Shown here piece by piece: positions 9,977 through 19,897 of a DNA stretch of 64,000 bases (positions are counted from its first letter, which is position 1; the number at the start of each line of letters is the position of its first letter). The stretch lies in NCBI RefSeq assembly GCF_002870125.1, contig NZ_PNEO01000003.1, positions 186,001-250,000 on the forward strand, written 5' to 3'. A program made the translations under genes and the position numbers. The notes below the pieces were generated by a model, which saw nothing but the letters and a program-made list of their open reading frames with translations, searched no databases and was not told where the DNA came from. The stretch comes from Burkholderia sp. WAC0059 (GTDB lineage: Bacteria > Pseudomonadota > Gammaproteobacteria > Burkholderiales > Burkholderiaceae).

Positions 9977-11338
9977 GTGTCCCAAGTCGCTCCCGAACGT
10001 CACGCCCCGGTTCTCGAAATCGATTCGCTCGACATGGAGGCGCGCGGCGTCGGCCGTACCGTCACCGAAACGGGCGAGCCGGGCAAGGTGATCTTCGTCG
10101 AGGGCGCCTTGCCCGGCGAGCGCGTGATCTATTCGAGCTACCGAAAAAAGCCGAGCTTCGAGCAGGCCCAGGTGGTCGACGTGCTGCGCGAGAGCGTGAC
10201 CCGCGCGCATCCGCGCTGCGCGTTCTTCGGGACCTGTGGCGGCTGCTCGATGCAGCATCTGGAGGTGCGCGCGCAGATCGCCGTCAAGCAGCGCGTGCTC
10301 GAGGACAACCTCGCGCATCTTGCGAAGGTACGCGCCGAAACGATGTTCCGGCCGATCCACGGTCCGTCGTGGGGCTATCGCTACCGCGCGCGCCTGACCG
10401 TGCGCCACGTGCCGAAAAAGGGCGGCGTGCTGGTCGGTTTTCACGAGCGCAAGAGCAGCTACGTCGCCGACATGACGAGCTGCGAAGTGCTGCCACCGCA
10501 CGTTTCGGCGCTGCTCGTGCCGCTGCGCGAGCTCGTCGGGCAGTTGTCGATTCGCGATCGGCTGCCGCAGATCGAACTGGCCGTCGGCTCGACAGTGACG
10601 GCGCTCGTGCTGCGCATTCTCGAGCCGCTCGACGCGGCCGACGAGGCGCTGCTGCGGACCTTCGCCGACGCGCATCGCGTGCAGTTCTGGCTCCAGCCGA
10701 AGGGGCCGGACACCGTCGTGCCGTTCTATCCTCCCGACGCGCCGCTCGACTACACGCTGCCGGAGTTCGGCATCCGGATGCCGTTCAAGCCGACCGATTT
10801 CACCCAGGTCAATCACCCGATCAATCGTGTGCTCGTCGCCCGCGCGCTGCGGCTGCTCGCGCCCGGGCCCGGCGACCGCGTGCTCGACCTGTTCTGCGGG
10901 ATCGGCAACTTCACGCTGCCGCTGGCGCGGCTCGCGCGCGAGGTGGTCGGCATCGAGGGCAGCGAGACGCTAACGGCGCGCGCGCTCGAGAACGCCCGCG
11001 CGAACGGCGTGGACGGCCATACCTCGTTCGCGTGCCGCAACCTGTTCGAGGTGAGCGCCGACGATCTGCGCGCGCTCGGCGCGTTCGACAAGTTCCTCGT
11101 CGATCCGCCCCGCGAGGGCGCGCTGGCCGTCGCGAAGGCGCTCGCGGAGATCGCGCAGGCCGGCGACGGGCCGTTGCCGGCGCGCATCGTCTACGTGTCG
11201 TGCAATCCGGCCACGCTCGCGCGCGACGCCGGATTGCTGGTCCACGAGGCCGGTTACCGGCTGCGCGGCGCCGGGGTCGTCAACATGTTTCCGCATACGT
11301 CGCACGTCGAATCGATCGCGCTGTTCGAGCGCGATTGA
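9977..11338 (+). CDS. rlmD: 23S rRNA (uracil-1939-C5)-methyltransferase
   Basis: Methylates U1939 of 23S rRNA using S-adenosylmethionine. The 453-residue protein has an N-terminal TRAM domain (about 10-70), then [4Fe-4S] cysteines C81, C87, C90 ([15 protein letters not shown]) with the fourth in [10 protein letters not shown]. The AdoMet-binding motif is [18 protein letters not shown]. The catalytic-nucleophile motif is [13 protein letters not shown], and the C terminus carries [13 protein letters not shown]. The start is GTG at 9977; no strong ribosome-binding site precedes it. It is followed by a bidirectional terminator shared with convergent bamD. Confidence 0.95.
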   Translation: MSQVAPERHAPVLEIDSLDMEARGVGRTVTETGEPGKVIFVEGALPGERVIYSSYRKKPSFEQAQVVDVLRESVTRAHPRCAFFGTCGGCSMQHLEVRAQIAVKQRVLEDNLAHLAKVRAETMFRPIHGPSWGYRYRARLTVRHVPKKGGVLVGFHERKSSYVADMTSCEVLPPHVSALLVPLRELVGQLSIRDRLPQIELAVGSTVTALVLRILEPLDAADEALLRTFADAHRVQFWLQPKGPDTVVPFYPPDAPLDYTLPEFGIRMPFKPTDFTQVNHPINRVLVARALRLLAPGPGDRVLDLFCGIGNFTLPLARLAREVVGIEGSETLTARALENARANGVDGHTSFACRNLFEVSADDLRALGAFDKFLVDPPREGALAVAKALAEIAQAGDGPLPARIVYVSCNPATLARDAGLLVHEAGYRLRGAGVVNMFPHTSHVESIALFERD

Positions 11339-11377
11339 GCGTGCCCGAGCGCGCAGGCGCGGGGCCTCCCAGCCATA

Positions 11378-11407
11378 AAAAACGCCACGGCATGCCGTGG
11401 CGTTTTT
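11378..11407. terminator. Bidirectional intrinsic terminator, rlmD/bamD
   Basis: A 30-bp perfect palindrome: five A, CGCCACGGCA, its mirror TGCCGTGGCG, five T. The stem is GC-rich and the T-run is present on both strands, so it can terminate both convergent genes. Confidence 0.92.
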
Positions 11408-11426
11408 GCTTGAGAGCCTTATCGGA

Positions 11427-12311
11427 TCAGAACTGCCACCAGGGCCGTTTCGTCGCGTCCGGGCGCGGATGGCCGGTGATATACGGGCTGTCCGGGAACG
11501 TCGAGGCCAGAATGCGGCGCGTGTCGCTGGCGAGCTTCGGCTGGTCGAGCTGCTGGTAGGACAGGATCATGATGTGCAGCGCGTCCTCGATGGCCGGCGC
11601 GTTGCGGTAGTCCTGGATGGCGAGCTGCGCGCGGTTGATGGCCGCGACGTAGGCCCCGCGACGATAGTAATAGTCGGCCGCGTGCACTTCGTGCGAGGCC
11701 AGCGCGTTCACGATGTAGCGCATCCGTTGCGCCGAGTCGGGCGCATACTGGCTGTTCGGATACTTGTCGACGACGGTCTTGAACGCGTCGTACGATTCGC
11801 GCAGCGACTTCGGATCGCGTTCGCTCATGTCCTGGCCCGAGAAGCGGCCGAGAAACCCGAGGTCGTCGTTGAAGTTGATCATGCCCTTCAGGTAGTACGC
11901 GTAGGCGATGTCCGGATGATCCGGGTGCAGCTTGATGAAGCGGTCGATCGCGTCGTTGGCTTCGTCGTTTTCGTTGTTCTTCCAGTGGCAATAGGCGACG
12001 TCGATTTGCGCCTGCTGGGCGAAATGGCCGAACGGGTCGCGGCCCTCGAGTTCCTGGAAGTATTGCGCGCACTTGGTCCAGTCGCCGCTCGTGAGCGCGT
12101 CCTGAGCCTCCGTATATAATCTGTTGCCCGACCAGGTCGCCGTTTCGTCGGTCTTTTGCGGCAGACCGTGGCACGCGGCCACCATGGCGAGCGCGGCACC
12201 GCACGCGACGAGACGCAGCGCGTCGCGGAGCTTGCCGACAGTCATGCTTCCCGTCTTCGTTCGGGCCAGCGCACGTTGGGCCAGTTTCGTGATGGTGTTC
12301 AAGGCTCGCAT
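11427..12311 (-). CDS. bamD: Outer membrane assembly lipoprotein BamD
   Basis: An essential lipoprotein of the BAM complex that inserts beta-barrel proteins into the outer membrane. The 294-residue product has a lipobox around VAACHG (Cys near 47) and a tail of tetratricopeptide helices: YTEAQDALTSGDWTKCAQYF, FAQQAQIDVAYCHWKNNEND, HPDIAYAYYLKGM and AADYYYRRGAYVAAINRA are recognisable BamD segments. The first in-frame ATG (12311) places about 46 residues before the lipid Cys, long for a signal. An internal ATG near 12245 (MTVGKLRDAL) would give a normal-length signal and may be the real start. It is divergent from rluD, 46 bases away. Confidence 0.94.
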   Translation of the reverse strand: MRALNTITKLAQRALARTKTGSMTVGKLRDALRLVACGAALAMVAACHGLPQKTDETATWSGNRLYTEAQDALTSGDWTKCAQYFQELEGRDPFGHFAQQAQIDVAYCHWKNNENDEANDAIDRFIKLHPDHPDIAYAYYLKGMINFNDDLGFLGRFSGQDMSERDPKSLRESYDAFKTVVDKYPNSQYAPDSAQRMRYIVNALASHEVHAADYYYRRGAYVAAINRAQLAIQDYRNAPAIEDALHIMILSYQQLDQPKLASDTRRILASTFPDSPYITGHPRPDATKRPWWQF

Positions 12312-12357
12312 TTTCCAGTTCAGCTTCAGGTCCAGGTAACCCGGACTCTCAGACTCG

Positions 12358-13578
12358 ATGACCCGTTCAGTTCGTCCAGGTGCCGGCGTGGCCGGCGCCC
12401 AAAATATCGACAGGCATTATAGCCTGGGCACACCCCCCGGCGACGCACCGTCGGACGATGCCCTCGATGACGACCTCGCCGCCGACGCGTCGGACGGCGG
12501 CGCGCGCGCGGCGCCGGACGCCGCCGGCGGAACGCGGCGCGCGCAGGTGCCGGACGAGCTGGCCGGCGAGCGGCTCGACAAGGTGCTGGCGAAAGTCTTT
12601 CCCGAGTTCTCGCGCAGCCGCCTGCAGGGTTGGGTCGAGGCGCAGCGCGTGCGCGTCGACGGCGCGCCGGCCAGGGTGCGCCAGCCGGTGGCGCTCGGCG
12701 CGACGATCGAGCTCGAGCCCGACCTGCTGCCCGAGCAGCTCGCGTTCGCGCCCGAGCCCGTGCCACTCGCCGTGGTCTACGAGGACGACACGCTCGTCGT
12801 CGTCGACAAGCCGGCGGGCCTCGTCGTGCATCCCGCGGCCGGCAACTGGAGCGGGACGATCCTGAACGGTCTGCTGTACCGCTACGGCGACGCGGCGGCG
12901 GGGCTGCCGCGCGCGGGCATCGTGCACCGGCTCGACAAGGAAACCTCGGGCCTGATGGTCGTCGCCCGCACGCTCGAAGCGCAGACCGATCTTGTGCGCC
13001 AGTTGCAGGCGCGCACGGTCAAGCGCCGCTACCTCGCGCTCGTCTGGGGCAACATGCCCGACGAGGGCACGATCGACGCGCCGATCGGCCGCGACTCGCG
13101 CGAGCGCACGCGCATGGCCGTCGTGGCCGGCGCCGCGGGCAAGCCGGCGCGCACGCATTTCCGTCGCGTCGATGCGACCGTCTGGCAGGGCCAGCCGGTC
13201 AGCGCGATTCACTGCGATCTGGAGACGGGGCGCACGCACCAGATCCGCGTGCATTGTGCGCATACCGGCCATCCGCTGCTCGGCGATCCCGTCTACGGCC
13301 GCGCGCGCGGCAAGCGCTCGGTGGCGGCGTTGCCGGACGGTTTCGCGCGGCAGGCGCTGCACGCGTGGCGGCTCGGCCTCGTGCATCCGCGCACGAAGCG
13401 CGCCATGCAGTGGCGCGCGGACTTGCCCGACGACATGACGGCGCTGATCGCGGCGCTCGGCTTCGGCGGCCACGACGATTTCGACGCCGCCGATGCTGGC
13501 CATGACGGGGCGTTCGACCTGACGTGGGACGACGGCCGCGACGATGACGAATACGACGACGGAGACGAACCCGCATGA
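12358..13578 (+). CDS. rluD: 23S rRNA pseudouridine(1911/1915/1917) synthase
   Basis: Makes pseudouridines in helix 69 of 23S rRNA. The 406-residue protein begins with about 60 low-complexity residues. An S4 RNA-binding domain follows ([20 protein letters not shown]), then the catalytic domain with [16 protein letters not shown] and the family motif [16 protein letters not shown], whose Asp (about residue 193) is the catalytic residue. [13 protein letters not shown] and [10 protein letters not shown] are also present. The acidic C-terminal tail (about 375-406) is unusual in length. The stop overlaps the pgeF start by four bases. Confidence 0.95.
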   Translation: MTRSVRPGAGVAGAQNIDRHYSLGTPPGDAPSDDALDDDLAADASDGGARAAPDAAGGTRRAQVPDELAGERLDKVLAKVFPEFSRSRLQGWVEAQRVRVDGAPARVRQPVALGATIELEPDLLPEQLAFAPEPVPLAVVYEDDTLVVVDKPAGLVVHPAAGNWSGTILNGLLYRYGDAAAGLPRAGIVHRLDKETSGLMVVARTLEAQTDLVRQLQARTVKRRYLALVWGNMPDEGTIDAPIGRDSRERTRMAVVAGAAGKPARTHFRRVDATVWQGQPVSAIHCDLETGRTHQIRVHCAHTGHPLLGDPVYGRARGKRSVAALPDGFARQALHAWRLGLVHPRTKRAMQWRADLPDDMTALIAALGFGGHDDFDAADAGHDGAFDLTWDDGRDDDEYDDGDEPA

Positions 13579-14417
13579 CCCAGCCTGAACTGACGCCGGC
13601 CGATCTGCTGTACCCGGCGTGGAACGTCTCGCCGCGCGTGCGCGCGTTCGTGACGACGCGCAACGGCGGCGTGAGCGAGCCGCCGTTCGGCCGCTGGCGG
13701 TCGGGCGAGGGCCGGCCGGGCGGACTGAACCTCGGGCGCCGCTCGGGCGACGATCCCGCGTCCGTCGAGGCCAACCGCGCGCGGCTGCTGGCGTTCGCCG
13801 GCGTGCCGGCCGCGTGGCTCGAGCAGGTGCATGGCGCGGGCATCGCGGACGCTCACGAGGTGTTTGCGCGCGCGCAGGCCGGCGAGCCGCCCGTGCGCGC
13901 CGACGCGAGCGTGACCGATCGCGCCGGCGTGGCCTGCGTCGTGATGGTGGCCGACTGCATGCCCGTGCTGTTCTGCGACGGCGAGGGGCGCGCGGTCGGC
14001 GCGGCCCACGCAGGCTGGCGCGGGCTCGCGGCCGGCGTCGTGGAGCGGACCGCGGCGCGCGTCGCGGCGCTCGCGGGCGTGGGGGCCGACGCGCTGCATG
14101 CGTATCTCGGCCCGGCGATCGGTCTGACGGCGTTCGAAGTCGGCGCGGACGTCCTCGAGGCATTCCTGGACGGCGCCGGACACGCGGGCGCCGCCGAGCG
14201 CGAGGCGACCGCCGCCGCGTTCGCGGCGCGTCCCGACGCGCCGGGCAAGTATTTCGCCGATCTCGCGGCGCTGGCGCGGCTGCGGTTGCGGCGGCTCGGC
14301 ATCGGGCGGATCAGCGGCGGCGATGCCTGCACGGCGACGCAGCCCGAGCGGTTCTATTCGTATCGGCGGGATCGCGTGACGGGGCGGATGGCGGCGCTGA
14401 TCTGGATTGCGCCCTGA
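13575..14417 (+). CDS. pgeF: Peptidoglycan editing factor PgeF (YfiH/laccase-domain)
   Basis: A YfiH/COG1496 protein, once called polyphenol oxidase. Members act as purine-nucleoside phosphorylases/adenosine deaminases or keep peptidoglycan stem peptides correct. The 280-residue product carries the three zinc ligands expected for the family: H86 (EQVHGAG), C128 (VADCMPVLF) and H145 ([11 protein letters not shown]). [14 protein letters not shown] matches the conserved loop. It is translationally coupled to rluD (ATGA overlap), a common gene pair. Which of the reported activities applies here cannot be told from sequence. Confidence 0.92.
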   Translation: MTQPELTPADLLYPAWNVSPRVRAFVTTRNGGVSEPPFGRWRSGEGRPGGLNLGRRSGDDPASVEANRARLLAFAGVPAAWLEQVHGAGIADAHEVFARAQAGEPPVRADASVTDRAGVACVVMVADCMPVLFCDGEGRAVGAAHAGWRGLAAGVVERTAARVAALAGVGADALHAYLGPAIGLTAFEVGADVLEAFLDGAGHAGAAEREATAAAFAARPDAPGKYFADLAALARLRLRRLGIGRISGGDACTATQPERFYSYRRDRVTGRMAALIWIAP

Positions 14418-14728
14418 CGTCGTGACAGGATGCCGGCCGCGTTTTTGCTGCGCCGCATCGACGTTTTCCGGGGACGGCGGCAGTGGCGTCGGGGAGTATT
14501 TTCAGCGCGAGGCCGAAACGGCAGTGCGCCGTCGCGATCGTATCCGCAGGGCATAAGGCGCGGGACGAAAAAGGCCGCCGACGGCGCGGGCGAAGCCGGT
14601 TCGAACGCGTTTTCGTCGTCCTGGAATCGTTACGCGAAAATTACATCGGGAAAACGATAATTAAAAAAATCTCGCGGTGCGGCAAAATCGGGGACAAGCA
14701 TTGACATGCCTTCTGGCGGGGAGCAAGA
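14418..14728 (+). promoter_or_regulatory. Upstream region of phaC with candidate promoter
   Basis: About 310 bases without a gene I can support. An A/T-rich stretch at about 14630-14680 stands out from the GC-rich surroundings. TTGACA at 14701-14706, an 18-base gap and AAGAAT at 14725-14730 make a sigma-70-like promoter. If used, it would start transcription a few bases inside the longest phaC frame and so favour the internal ATG at 14846. Confidence 0.4.
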
Positions 14729-16774
14729 ATGTTCCTCACCGACCGGGCAGGGCGTGACAACGGACGCGAAGCAACGGCGCGTCCCTGCGCGGACAAGCCT
14801 GCCTCTAACCAGTCCCTCCCCGGGACGCATCGGCCTCAAGCAGGTATGACGGCATCACAACGCACCACGACTTCCGCGCGCCGGAGCGCTCCGGCCGGGG
14901 GAGCCGAGCAGCCGTATCGCGATGTCGCCGGAATGCAGCAGATGTTCGATGCGTGGGTTCGCGCATGGCAGTCCGTCGCGAATGCTGCGCAGCAAATCCC
15001 ATCCCCGACAGCCGGAATCGCGCCGTTCGCCGCGCCGGCATCGGCGTGGCCGTGGAGTGCGGCGGCGAACGGCGCGGGCGCGCATTTCGCGCCGTTTCCG
15101 TCGGCGGTGCCGGGACAGGGGCGACACGGGCAACATGAACAACACGCTGCGACGGGCGCGTTCGGGCTGCCCGGCGCGGCGATCGATCCCGGGCGGCTGC
15201 AGAAACTCCAGGCCGAGTATTCCCGCGAGGCCGCCGCGCTGTTGCAGCAGGCCGCCGAGTCCGATCCCAGGCGGCCCGCGCTGACCGACCGGCGCTTCAG
15301 CGCCGGCGAATGGAAGGACACGCCGGCCTATGCGTTCACGGCCGCCTGGTATCTGCTCAACGCGCGCTATCTGCGCGAGCTCGTCGACGCCATCGACATC
15401 GATCCGAAAACCCGCGAGCGCATCCGCTTCGCGGTCGAGCAGTGGACGGCCGCCGCGTCGCCGAGCAATTTTCTCGCGCTCAATCCCGAAGCCCAGAAGG
15501 CCCTGCTCGACAGTCGCGGCGAAAGCCTGCGGCAGGGCGTGAGGAATCTGCTGGCCGATCTGCAGCGCGGCAAGATTTCCCAGACCGACGAATCGCGCTT
15601 CGTCGTCGGCCGTAATCTCGCGACGACGCCGGGCGCGGTCGTGTTCGAGAACGAGCTGTTCCAGTTGATCCAGTACCGGCCGCGCACGCCGACGGTCCGC
15701 GAGCGGCCGCTTCTGATCGTGCCGCCGTGCATCAACAAGTTCTACATCCTCGATCTGCAGCCCGGGAATTCGCTCGTCGGCTATGCGCTGGACTCGGGGC
15801 ATCAGGTGTTCATGGTGTCGTGGCGCAACGCGGACGCGTCGATCGCGCACAAGACCTGGGACGACTACATCGACGAGGGTGTGCTGACCGCCATCGAGAC
15901 GGTGAGCCGCATCAGCGGCCGCGAGCAGATCAACACGCTCGGCTTTTGCGTCGGCGGCACGATGCTCGCCACCGCGCTGGCCGTGGCCGCCGCGCGCGGC
16001 GAGCATCCGGCGGCCTCGATGACGCTGCTCACCGCGATGCTCGATTTTTCCGACACGGGCGTGCTCGACGTGTTCGTCGACGAGGCGCACGTGCAGATGC
16101 GCGAGCGGACCATCGGCGGCCAGGGCGGCGCGCGGCCCGGGGTGATGCGCGGCATCGAGTTCGCGAACACGTTCTCGTTCCTGCGTCCGAACGATCTCGT
16201 CTGGAACTACGTGGTCGACAACTACCTGAAGGGCCGCACGCCGGCGCCGTTCGACCTGCTCTACTGGAACAGCGACTCCACGAGCCTGCCCGGGCCGATG
16301 TATGCCTGGTATCTGCGCAACACCTATCTCGAGAACCGTCTGCGCGAGCCCGACGCGCTGATGGTCTGCGGCGAGCCGGTCGACCTGTCGCGCATCGACG
16401 TGCCCACGTTCGTCTACGGCTCTCGCGAGGACCACATCGTGCCGTGGCGCACGGCCTACGCGTCGATGCCGCTCCTCTCCGGGCCGCGCCGGTTCGTGCT
16501 GGGCGCGTCGGGTCACGTCGCCGGCGTGATCAATCCGCCGTCGAAGAACAAACGCAGCTACTGGCACGTCAAAGCGGAAGCGAAGCATTGGCCCGGGAGC
16601 GCCGACGACTGGCTCGCGCAGGCCGAGGAGCAACCCGGTAGCTGGTGGCCGGAATGGGCCGGCTGGCTCGATGCGCACGCGGGCCGCAAGGTCAGGCCGC
16701 GCGTGCACCCCGGCTCGGCCGCGTTTCCCGAAATCGAACCCGCGCCCGGCCGTTACGTGCAGCAGCGCGACTGA
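14729..16774 (+). CDS. phaC: Class I poly(3-hydroxyalkanoate) synthase
   Basis: Polymerises (R)-3-hydroxyacyl-CoA into PHB on the granule surface. The 681-residue frame shows the class I signatures: WYLLNARYLREL, RIRFAVEQWTAAASPSNFLALNPEAQ read in two parts, and VPPCINKFYILDLQP. The lipase-like box GFCVGGT holds the catalytic Cys (residue 407 from this start). The Asp is in YGSREDHIVPW and the His in LGASGHVAGVINPP. The C terminus EPAPGRYV is typical. Start: the ATG at 14729 has GGGGAG five bases upstream. The ATG at 14846 (MTASQRTTT) would give 642 residues and fits a promoter at 14701-14730. Either way the N terminus is longer than in Cupriavidus. Confidence 0.96.
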   Translation: MFLTDRAGRDNGREATARPCADKPASNQSLPGTHRPQAGMTASQRTTTSARRSAPAGGAEQPYRDVAGMQQMFDAWVRAWQSVANAAQQIPSPTAGIAPFAAPASAWPWSAAANGAGAHFAPFPSAVPGQGRHGQHEQHAATGAFGLPGAAIDPGRLQKLQAEYSREAAALLQQAAESDPRRPALTDRRFSAGEWKDTPAYAFTAAWYLLNARYLRELVDAIDIDPKTRERIRFAVEQWTAAASPSNFLALNPEAQKALLDSRGESLRQGVRNLLADLQRGKISQTDESRFVVGRNLATTPGAVVFENELFQLIQYRPRTPTVRERPLLIVPPCINKFYILDLQPGNSLVGYALDSGHQVFMVSWRNADASIAHKTWDDYIDEGVLTAIETVSRISGREQINTLGFCVGGTMLATALAVAAARGEHPAASMTLLTAMLDFSDTGVLDVFVDEAHVQMRERTIGGQGGARPGVMRGIEFANTFSFLRPNDLVWNYVVDNYLKGRTPAPFDLLYWNSDSTSLPGPMYAWYLRNTYLENRLREPDALMVCGEPVDLSRIDVPTFVYGSREDHIVPWRTAYASMPLLSGPRRFVLGASGHVAGVINPPSKNKRSYWHVKAEAKHWPGSADDWLAQAEEQPGSWWPEWAGWLDAHAGRKVRPRVHPGSAAFPEIEPAPGRYVQQRD

Positions 16775-16863
16775 AGACGCGTTTCGCCTGGGACGGCGCA
16801 AACGGATGATCAACTCGATGGGCGCGCGTTCGCACGACGCCGCGTGGCCCGAAGGAACCGGAA

Positions 16864-18045
16864 ATGACTGACATCGTGATCGTATCGGCCGCGCGGACCG
16901 CGGTCGGCAAGTTCGGCGGCTCGCTTGCGAAAATCGCCGCACCGGAACTCGGCGCCGTGGCCATTCGCGCCGCGCTGGCGCGCGCGGGCCTGAAGCCGGA
17001 GCAGGTGAGCGAAGTGGTGATGGGCCAGGTGCTGACGGCCGGCTCGGGCCAGAATCCGGCGCGCCAGGCCTCGATCCGGGCCGGCCTGCCGGCGGCCGTG
17101 CCGGCGATGACGATCAACAAGGTCTGCGGCTCGGGGCTCAAGGCCGTGATGCTGGCCGCCAACGCGATCATTGCGGGCGACGCGGAGATCGTCGTCGCGG
17201 GCGGGCAGGAAAACATGAGCGCGGCGCCGCACGTGCTGCCGGGCTCGCGCGACGGCTTCCGGATGGGCGACGCGAAGCTCGTCGACAGCATGATCGTCGA
17301 CGGTCTCTGGGACGTCTACAACCAGTACCACATGGGCGTCACGGCCGAGAACGTCGCGCGGGAGTACGGCATTACGCGCGAGGAGCAGGACGCGTTCGCC
17401 GCCCAGTCGCAGAACAAGGCCGAGGCCGCGCAGAAGGCGGGCCGCTTCGACGCCGAGATCGTGCCCGTCGAGATTGCGCAGCGAAAGGGCGAGCCGCTCG
17501 CCTTCAGGACCGACGAATTCGTGCGCCACGGCGTGACGGCCGAGTCGCTGGCGAGCCTGAAGCCCGCATTCCAGAAGGACGGCACGGTGACGGCCGCGAA
17601 CGCGTCGGGCCTCAACGACGGCGCGGCGGCCGTGGTCGTGATGTCGGCGAGCAAGGCCGCCGCGCTCGGCCTGGCGCCGCTCGCGCGGATCAGGTCCTAC
17701 GCGAACGCCGGCGTCGATCCGAAGGTGATGGGCATGGGGCCTGTGCCGGCGTCGCGGCGCTGTCTCGAGCGCGCGGGCTGGACGCCGCAGGAGCTGGACC
17801 TGATGGAGATCAACGAGGCATTCGCGGCGCAGGCGCTTGCCGTGCATCGGCAGATGGGCTGGGACACCTCGAAGGTGAACGTGAACGGCGGCGCGATCGC
17901 GATCGGTCATCCGATCGGCGCGTCGGGCTGCCGGATTCTCGTGACGCTGCTGCACGAAATGCAGCTGCGCGACGCGAAGCGCGGTCTCGCCTCGCTGTGC
18001 ATCGGCGGGGGGATGGGCGTGGCGCTCGCGGTCGAGCGGCCCTGA
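16864..18045 (+). CDS. phaA: Acetyl-CoA C-acetyltransferase (beta-ketothiolase)
   Basis: Condenses two acetyl-CoA to acetoacetyl-CoA, the first step of PHB synthesis. At 393 residues it has the normal length. Catalytic residues are all visible: C88 ([11 protein letters not shown]), H349 ([10 protein letters not shown]) and C379 (SLCIGGGMG). [13 protein letters not shown] and [11 protein letters not shown] are further thiolase motifs. It lies 89 bases after phaC; GGAACCGGAAATG around the start gives a modest ribosome-binding site. Confidence 0.97.
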   Translation: MTDIVIVSAARTAVGKFGGSLAKIAAPELGAVAIRAALARAGLKPEQVSEVVMGQVLTAGSGQNPARQASIRAGLPAAVPAMTINKVCGSGLKAVMLAANAIIAGDAEIVVAGGQENMSAAPHVLPGSRDGFRMGDAKLVDSMIVDGLWDVYNQYHMGVTAENVAREYGITREEQDAFAAQSQNKAEAAQKAGRFDAEIVPVEIAQRKGEPLAFRTDEFVRHGVTAESLASLKPAFQKDGTVTAANASGLNDGAAAVVVMSASKAAALGLAPLARIRSYANAGVDPKVMGMGPVPASRRCLERAGWTPQELDLMEINEAFAAQALAVHRQMGWDTSKVNVNGGAIAIGHPIGASGCRILVTLLHEMQLRDAKRGLASLCIGGGMGVALAVERP

Positions 18046-18128
18046 CGGAGGAGAGCGCCGCGCTCGCGACAGCGGGCGCGGTCGGGGCGGCGGCCGGGGC
18101 CGCCCGAAAATGACGAGGGAGCAGGTTT

Positions 18129-18869
18129 ATGTCACAACGTATTGCGTATGTAACGGGCGGCATGGGCGGCATCGGCACGAGCATCTGCCAGCGTCTGCAC
18201 CGGCAGGACTTCAGGGTCGTGGCCGGGTGCGGACCGAATTCGCCGCGCCGCACGAAATGGCTCGAGGACCAGAAGGCGCTCGGCTTCGATTTCATCGCCT
18301 CGGAAGGCAACGTCGGCGACTGGGAGTCGACGCGCGAGGCGTTCGACCGGGTCAAGGCCGAGGTGGGCGAGATCGACGTGCTCGTGAACAACGCTGGCAT
18401 CACGCGCGACGTGGTGTTCCGCAAGATGACGCACGAGGACTGGACGGCCGTCATCGACACCAACCTGACGAGCCTCTTCAACGTCACGAAGCAGGTCATC
18501 GACGGCATGGTCGAGCGCGGCTGGGGGCGCATCATCAACATCTCGTCGGTGAACGGCCAGAAGGGGCAGTTCGGGCAGACGAACTACTCGACGGCGAAGG
18601 CCGGCATTCACGGCTTCACGATGGCGCTGGCGCAGGAAGTGGCCACGAAGGGCGTGACGGTCAACACCGTGTCGCCGGGCTACATCGGCACGGACATGGT
18701 GAAGTCGATCCGCCAGGACGTGCTCGAGCGGATCGTCGCGACCATTCCGGTGCGGCGTCTCGGCGCGCCGGAGGAAATCGCCTCGATCGTGGCCTGGCTC
18801 GCCTCCGACGAGTCGGGTTTCGCGACGGGCGCCGATTTTTCGCTCAACGGCGGATTGCATATGGGCTGA
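18129..18869 (+). CDS. phbB: Acetoacetyl-CoA reductase
   Basis: An NADPH-dependent short-chain dehydrogenase making (R)-3-hydroxybutyryl-CoA for PhaC. The 246-residue product has the cofactor-binding glycine motif TGGMGGIG (9-16), NNAG (87-90), and the catalytic Ser140, Tyr153 and Lys157 (NYSTAKAG). The segments CGPNSPRRTKWLEDQ and TIPVRRLGAPEEIASIV match PhaB rather than FabG. AGGGAGCAGGTTT upstream supplies the ribosome-binding site. The position between phaA and phaR fixes the role. Confidence 0.97.
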   Translation: MSQRIAYVTGGMGGIGTSICQRLHRQDFRVVAGCGPNSPRRTKWLEDQKALGFDFIASEGNVGDWESTREAFDRVKAEVGEIDVLVNNAGITRDVVFRKMTHEDWTAVIDTNLTSLFNVTKQVIDGMVERGWGRIINISSVNGQKGQFGQTNYSTAKAGIHGFTMALAQEVATKGVTVNTVSPGYIGTDMVKSIRQDVLERIVATIPVRRLGAPEEIASIVAWLASDESGFATGADFSLNGGLHMG

Positions 18870-19010
18870 CCCGCGCGGGACGTTCGCGCGCTGGCGGCGG
18901 GCGTTTCGTACGGGTCGGCAACGGTGGCGGCCCACCGGGCGCGCGGGCGTTCGCCGGCGCGACGCTGGCGGGCCGCTTCTGCTTCACCGACGCATAAAAG
19001 GGCAAACAGG

Positions 19011-19607
19011 ATGACGACTACAAAGAAAAACGCCGAACGACTGATCAAGAAGTATCCGAACCGTCGGCTGTACGACACCGAGACGAGCACCTACATCACC
19101 TTGAGCGACGTGAAGCAGCTCGTGCTCGAGCAGGAGGCGTTCAAGGTCATCGACGCGAAGTCGGGCGAGGACCTGACGCGCAGCATCCTGCTGCAGATCA
19201 TTCTCGAGGAGGAGAGCGGCGGCCTGCCGATGTTCTCGTCGTCGATGCTCTCGCAGATCATCCGCTTCTACGGGCATGCGATGCAGGGCATGATGGGCAC
19301 CTACCTCGAAAAAAACATCCAGGCGTTCATCGACATCCAGACCAAGCTGACCGACCAGTCGAAGAACCTTTACGAAGGTAACGCGATGAACCCGGAGGTC
19401 TGGTCGCAGTTCATGAACATGCAGGCGCCGATGATGCAGGGCATGATGACGAGCTACATCGAGCAATCGAAGAACATGTTCGTGCAGATGCAGGAGCAGA
19501 TGCGCAACCAGGCGAAGTCGATGTTCAGCAGCTTCCCGTTCAAGCCGCCCGCGAGTCCCTCGCATCCCTCGCACGAGCAGCCCGGCGAGGGCGAGGAGAA
19601 AAAGTAA
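19011..19607 (+). CDS. phaR: PHB synthesis repressor PhaR
   Basis: A granule- and DNA-binding regulator that represses phasin and its own genes until PHB granules titrate it. The 198-residue product has the N-terminal PHB accumulation regulator DNA-binding domain (AERLIKKYPNRRLYDTETST, YITLSDVKQLVLE) and then two PHB-associated helices (GLPMFSSSMLSQIIRFYGHA and related). The Met/Gln-rich C terminus is MQAPMMQGMMTSYIEQ onward. The start at 19011 (MTTTKKNAE) is preceded by an ACAGG site; an upstream in-frame ATG at 18924 gives an implausible Arg/Ala-rich leader. Confidence 0.95.
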   Translation: MTTTKKNAERLIKKYPNRRLYDTETSTYITLSDVKQLVLEQEAFKVIDAKSGEDLTRSILLQIILEEESGGLPMFSSSMLSQIIRFYGHAMQGMMGTYLEKNIQAFIDIQTKLTDQSKNLYEGNAMNPEVWSQFMNMQAPMMQGMMTSYIEQSKNMFVQMQEQMRNQAKSMFSSFPFKPPASPSHPSHEQPGEGEEKK

Positions 19608-19676
19608 GTGAGGCTCGCCGGTTGCGCGTATCGCCGGCCGTATCGACGTTTTTCCTTTCCGCTTCCCGCCTGACAC

Positions 19677-19703
19677 GCATGCGCATCGCCCCGATGCGCA
19701 TGC
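19677..19703. terminator. Hairpin downstream of phaR
   Basis: A 12-bp perfect stem, GCATGCGCATCG (19677-19688) and CGATGCGCATGC (19692-19703), with loop CCC, 69 bases after the phaR stop. There is no T-run after it, so Rho-independent termination is uncertain. A third GCGCATGCCGAT lies near 19765. It may instead be an mRNA-stabilising structure or a protein site. Confidence 0.4.
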
Positions 19704-19845
19704 CGTTCCTCCCGAGTTTCCCGCCCCGCCGATCCGCCTGCTCGCCGCTGCCGCCGGGCTTGCGCATGCCGATCGCGCCGGCACTCGGGTAAGCCCTGAT
19801 TTCCTCGTCGCCGCCTGGCAAACTAGCATTCGGCCTGCGTTATTT

Positions 19846-19872
19846 CAGAACATCGTTCTGTCAGAAAGAACG
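19846..19872. promoter_or_regulatory. Overlapping inverted-repeat operator candidate
   Basis: Three AGAAC-type half-sites: AGAAC (19847-19851), GTTCT (19855-19859), AGAAC (19867-19871). They form CAGAAC-ATC-GTTCTG (19846-19860) and the larger CGTTCT-N7-AGAACG (19854-19872). The site is 26 bases before the CoA-transferase start, where a repressor or activator of the cassette would bind. No matching regulator gene is adjacent. Confidence 0.45.
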
Positions 19873-19897
19873 ATCGAACATCCGGACGGCTTTCCCC

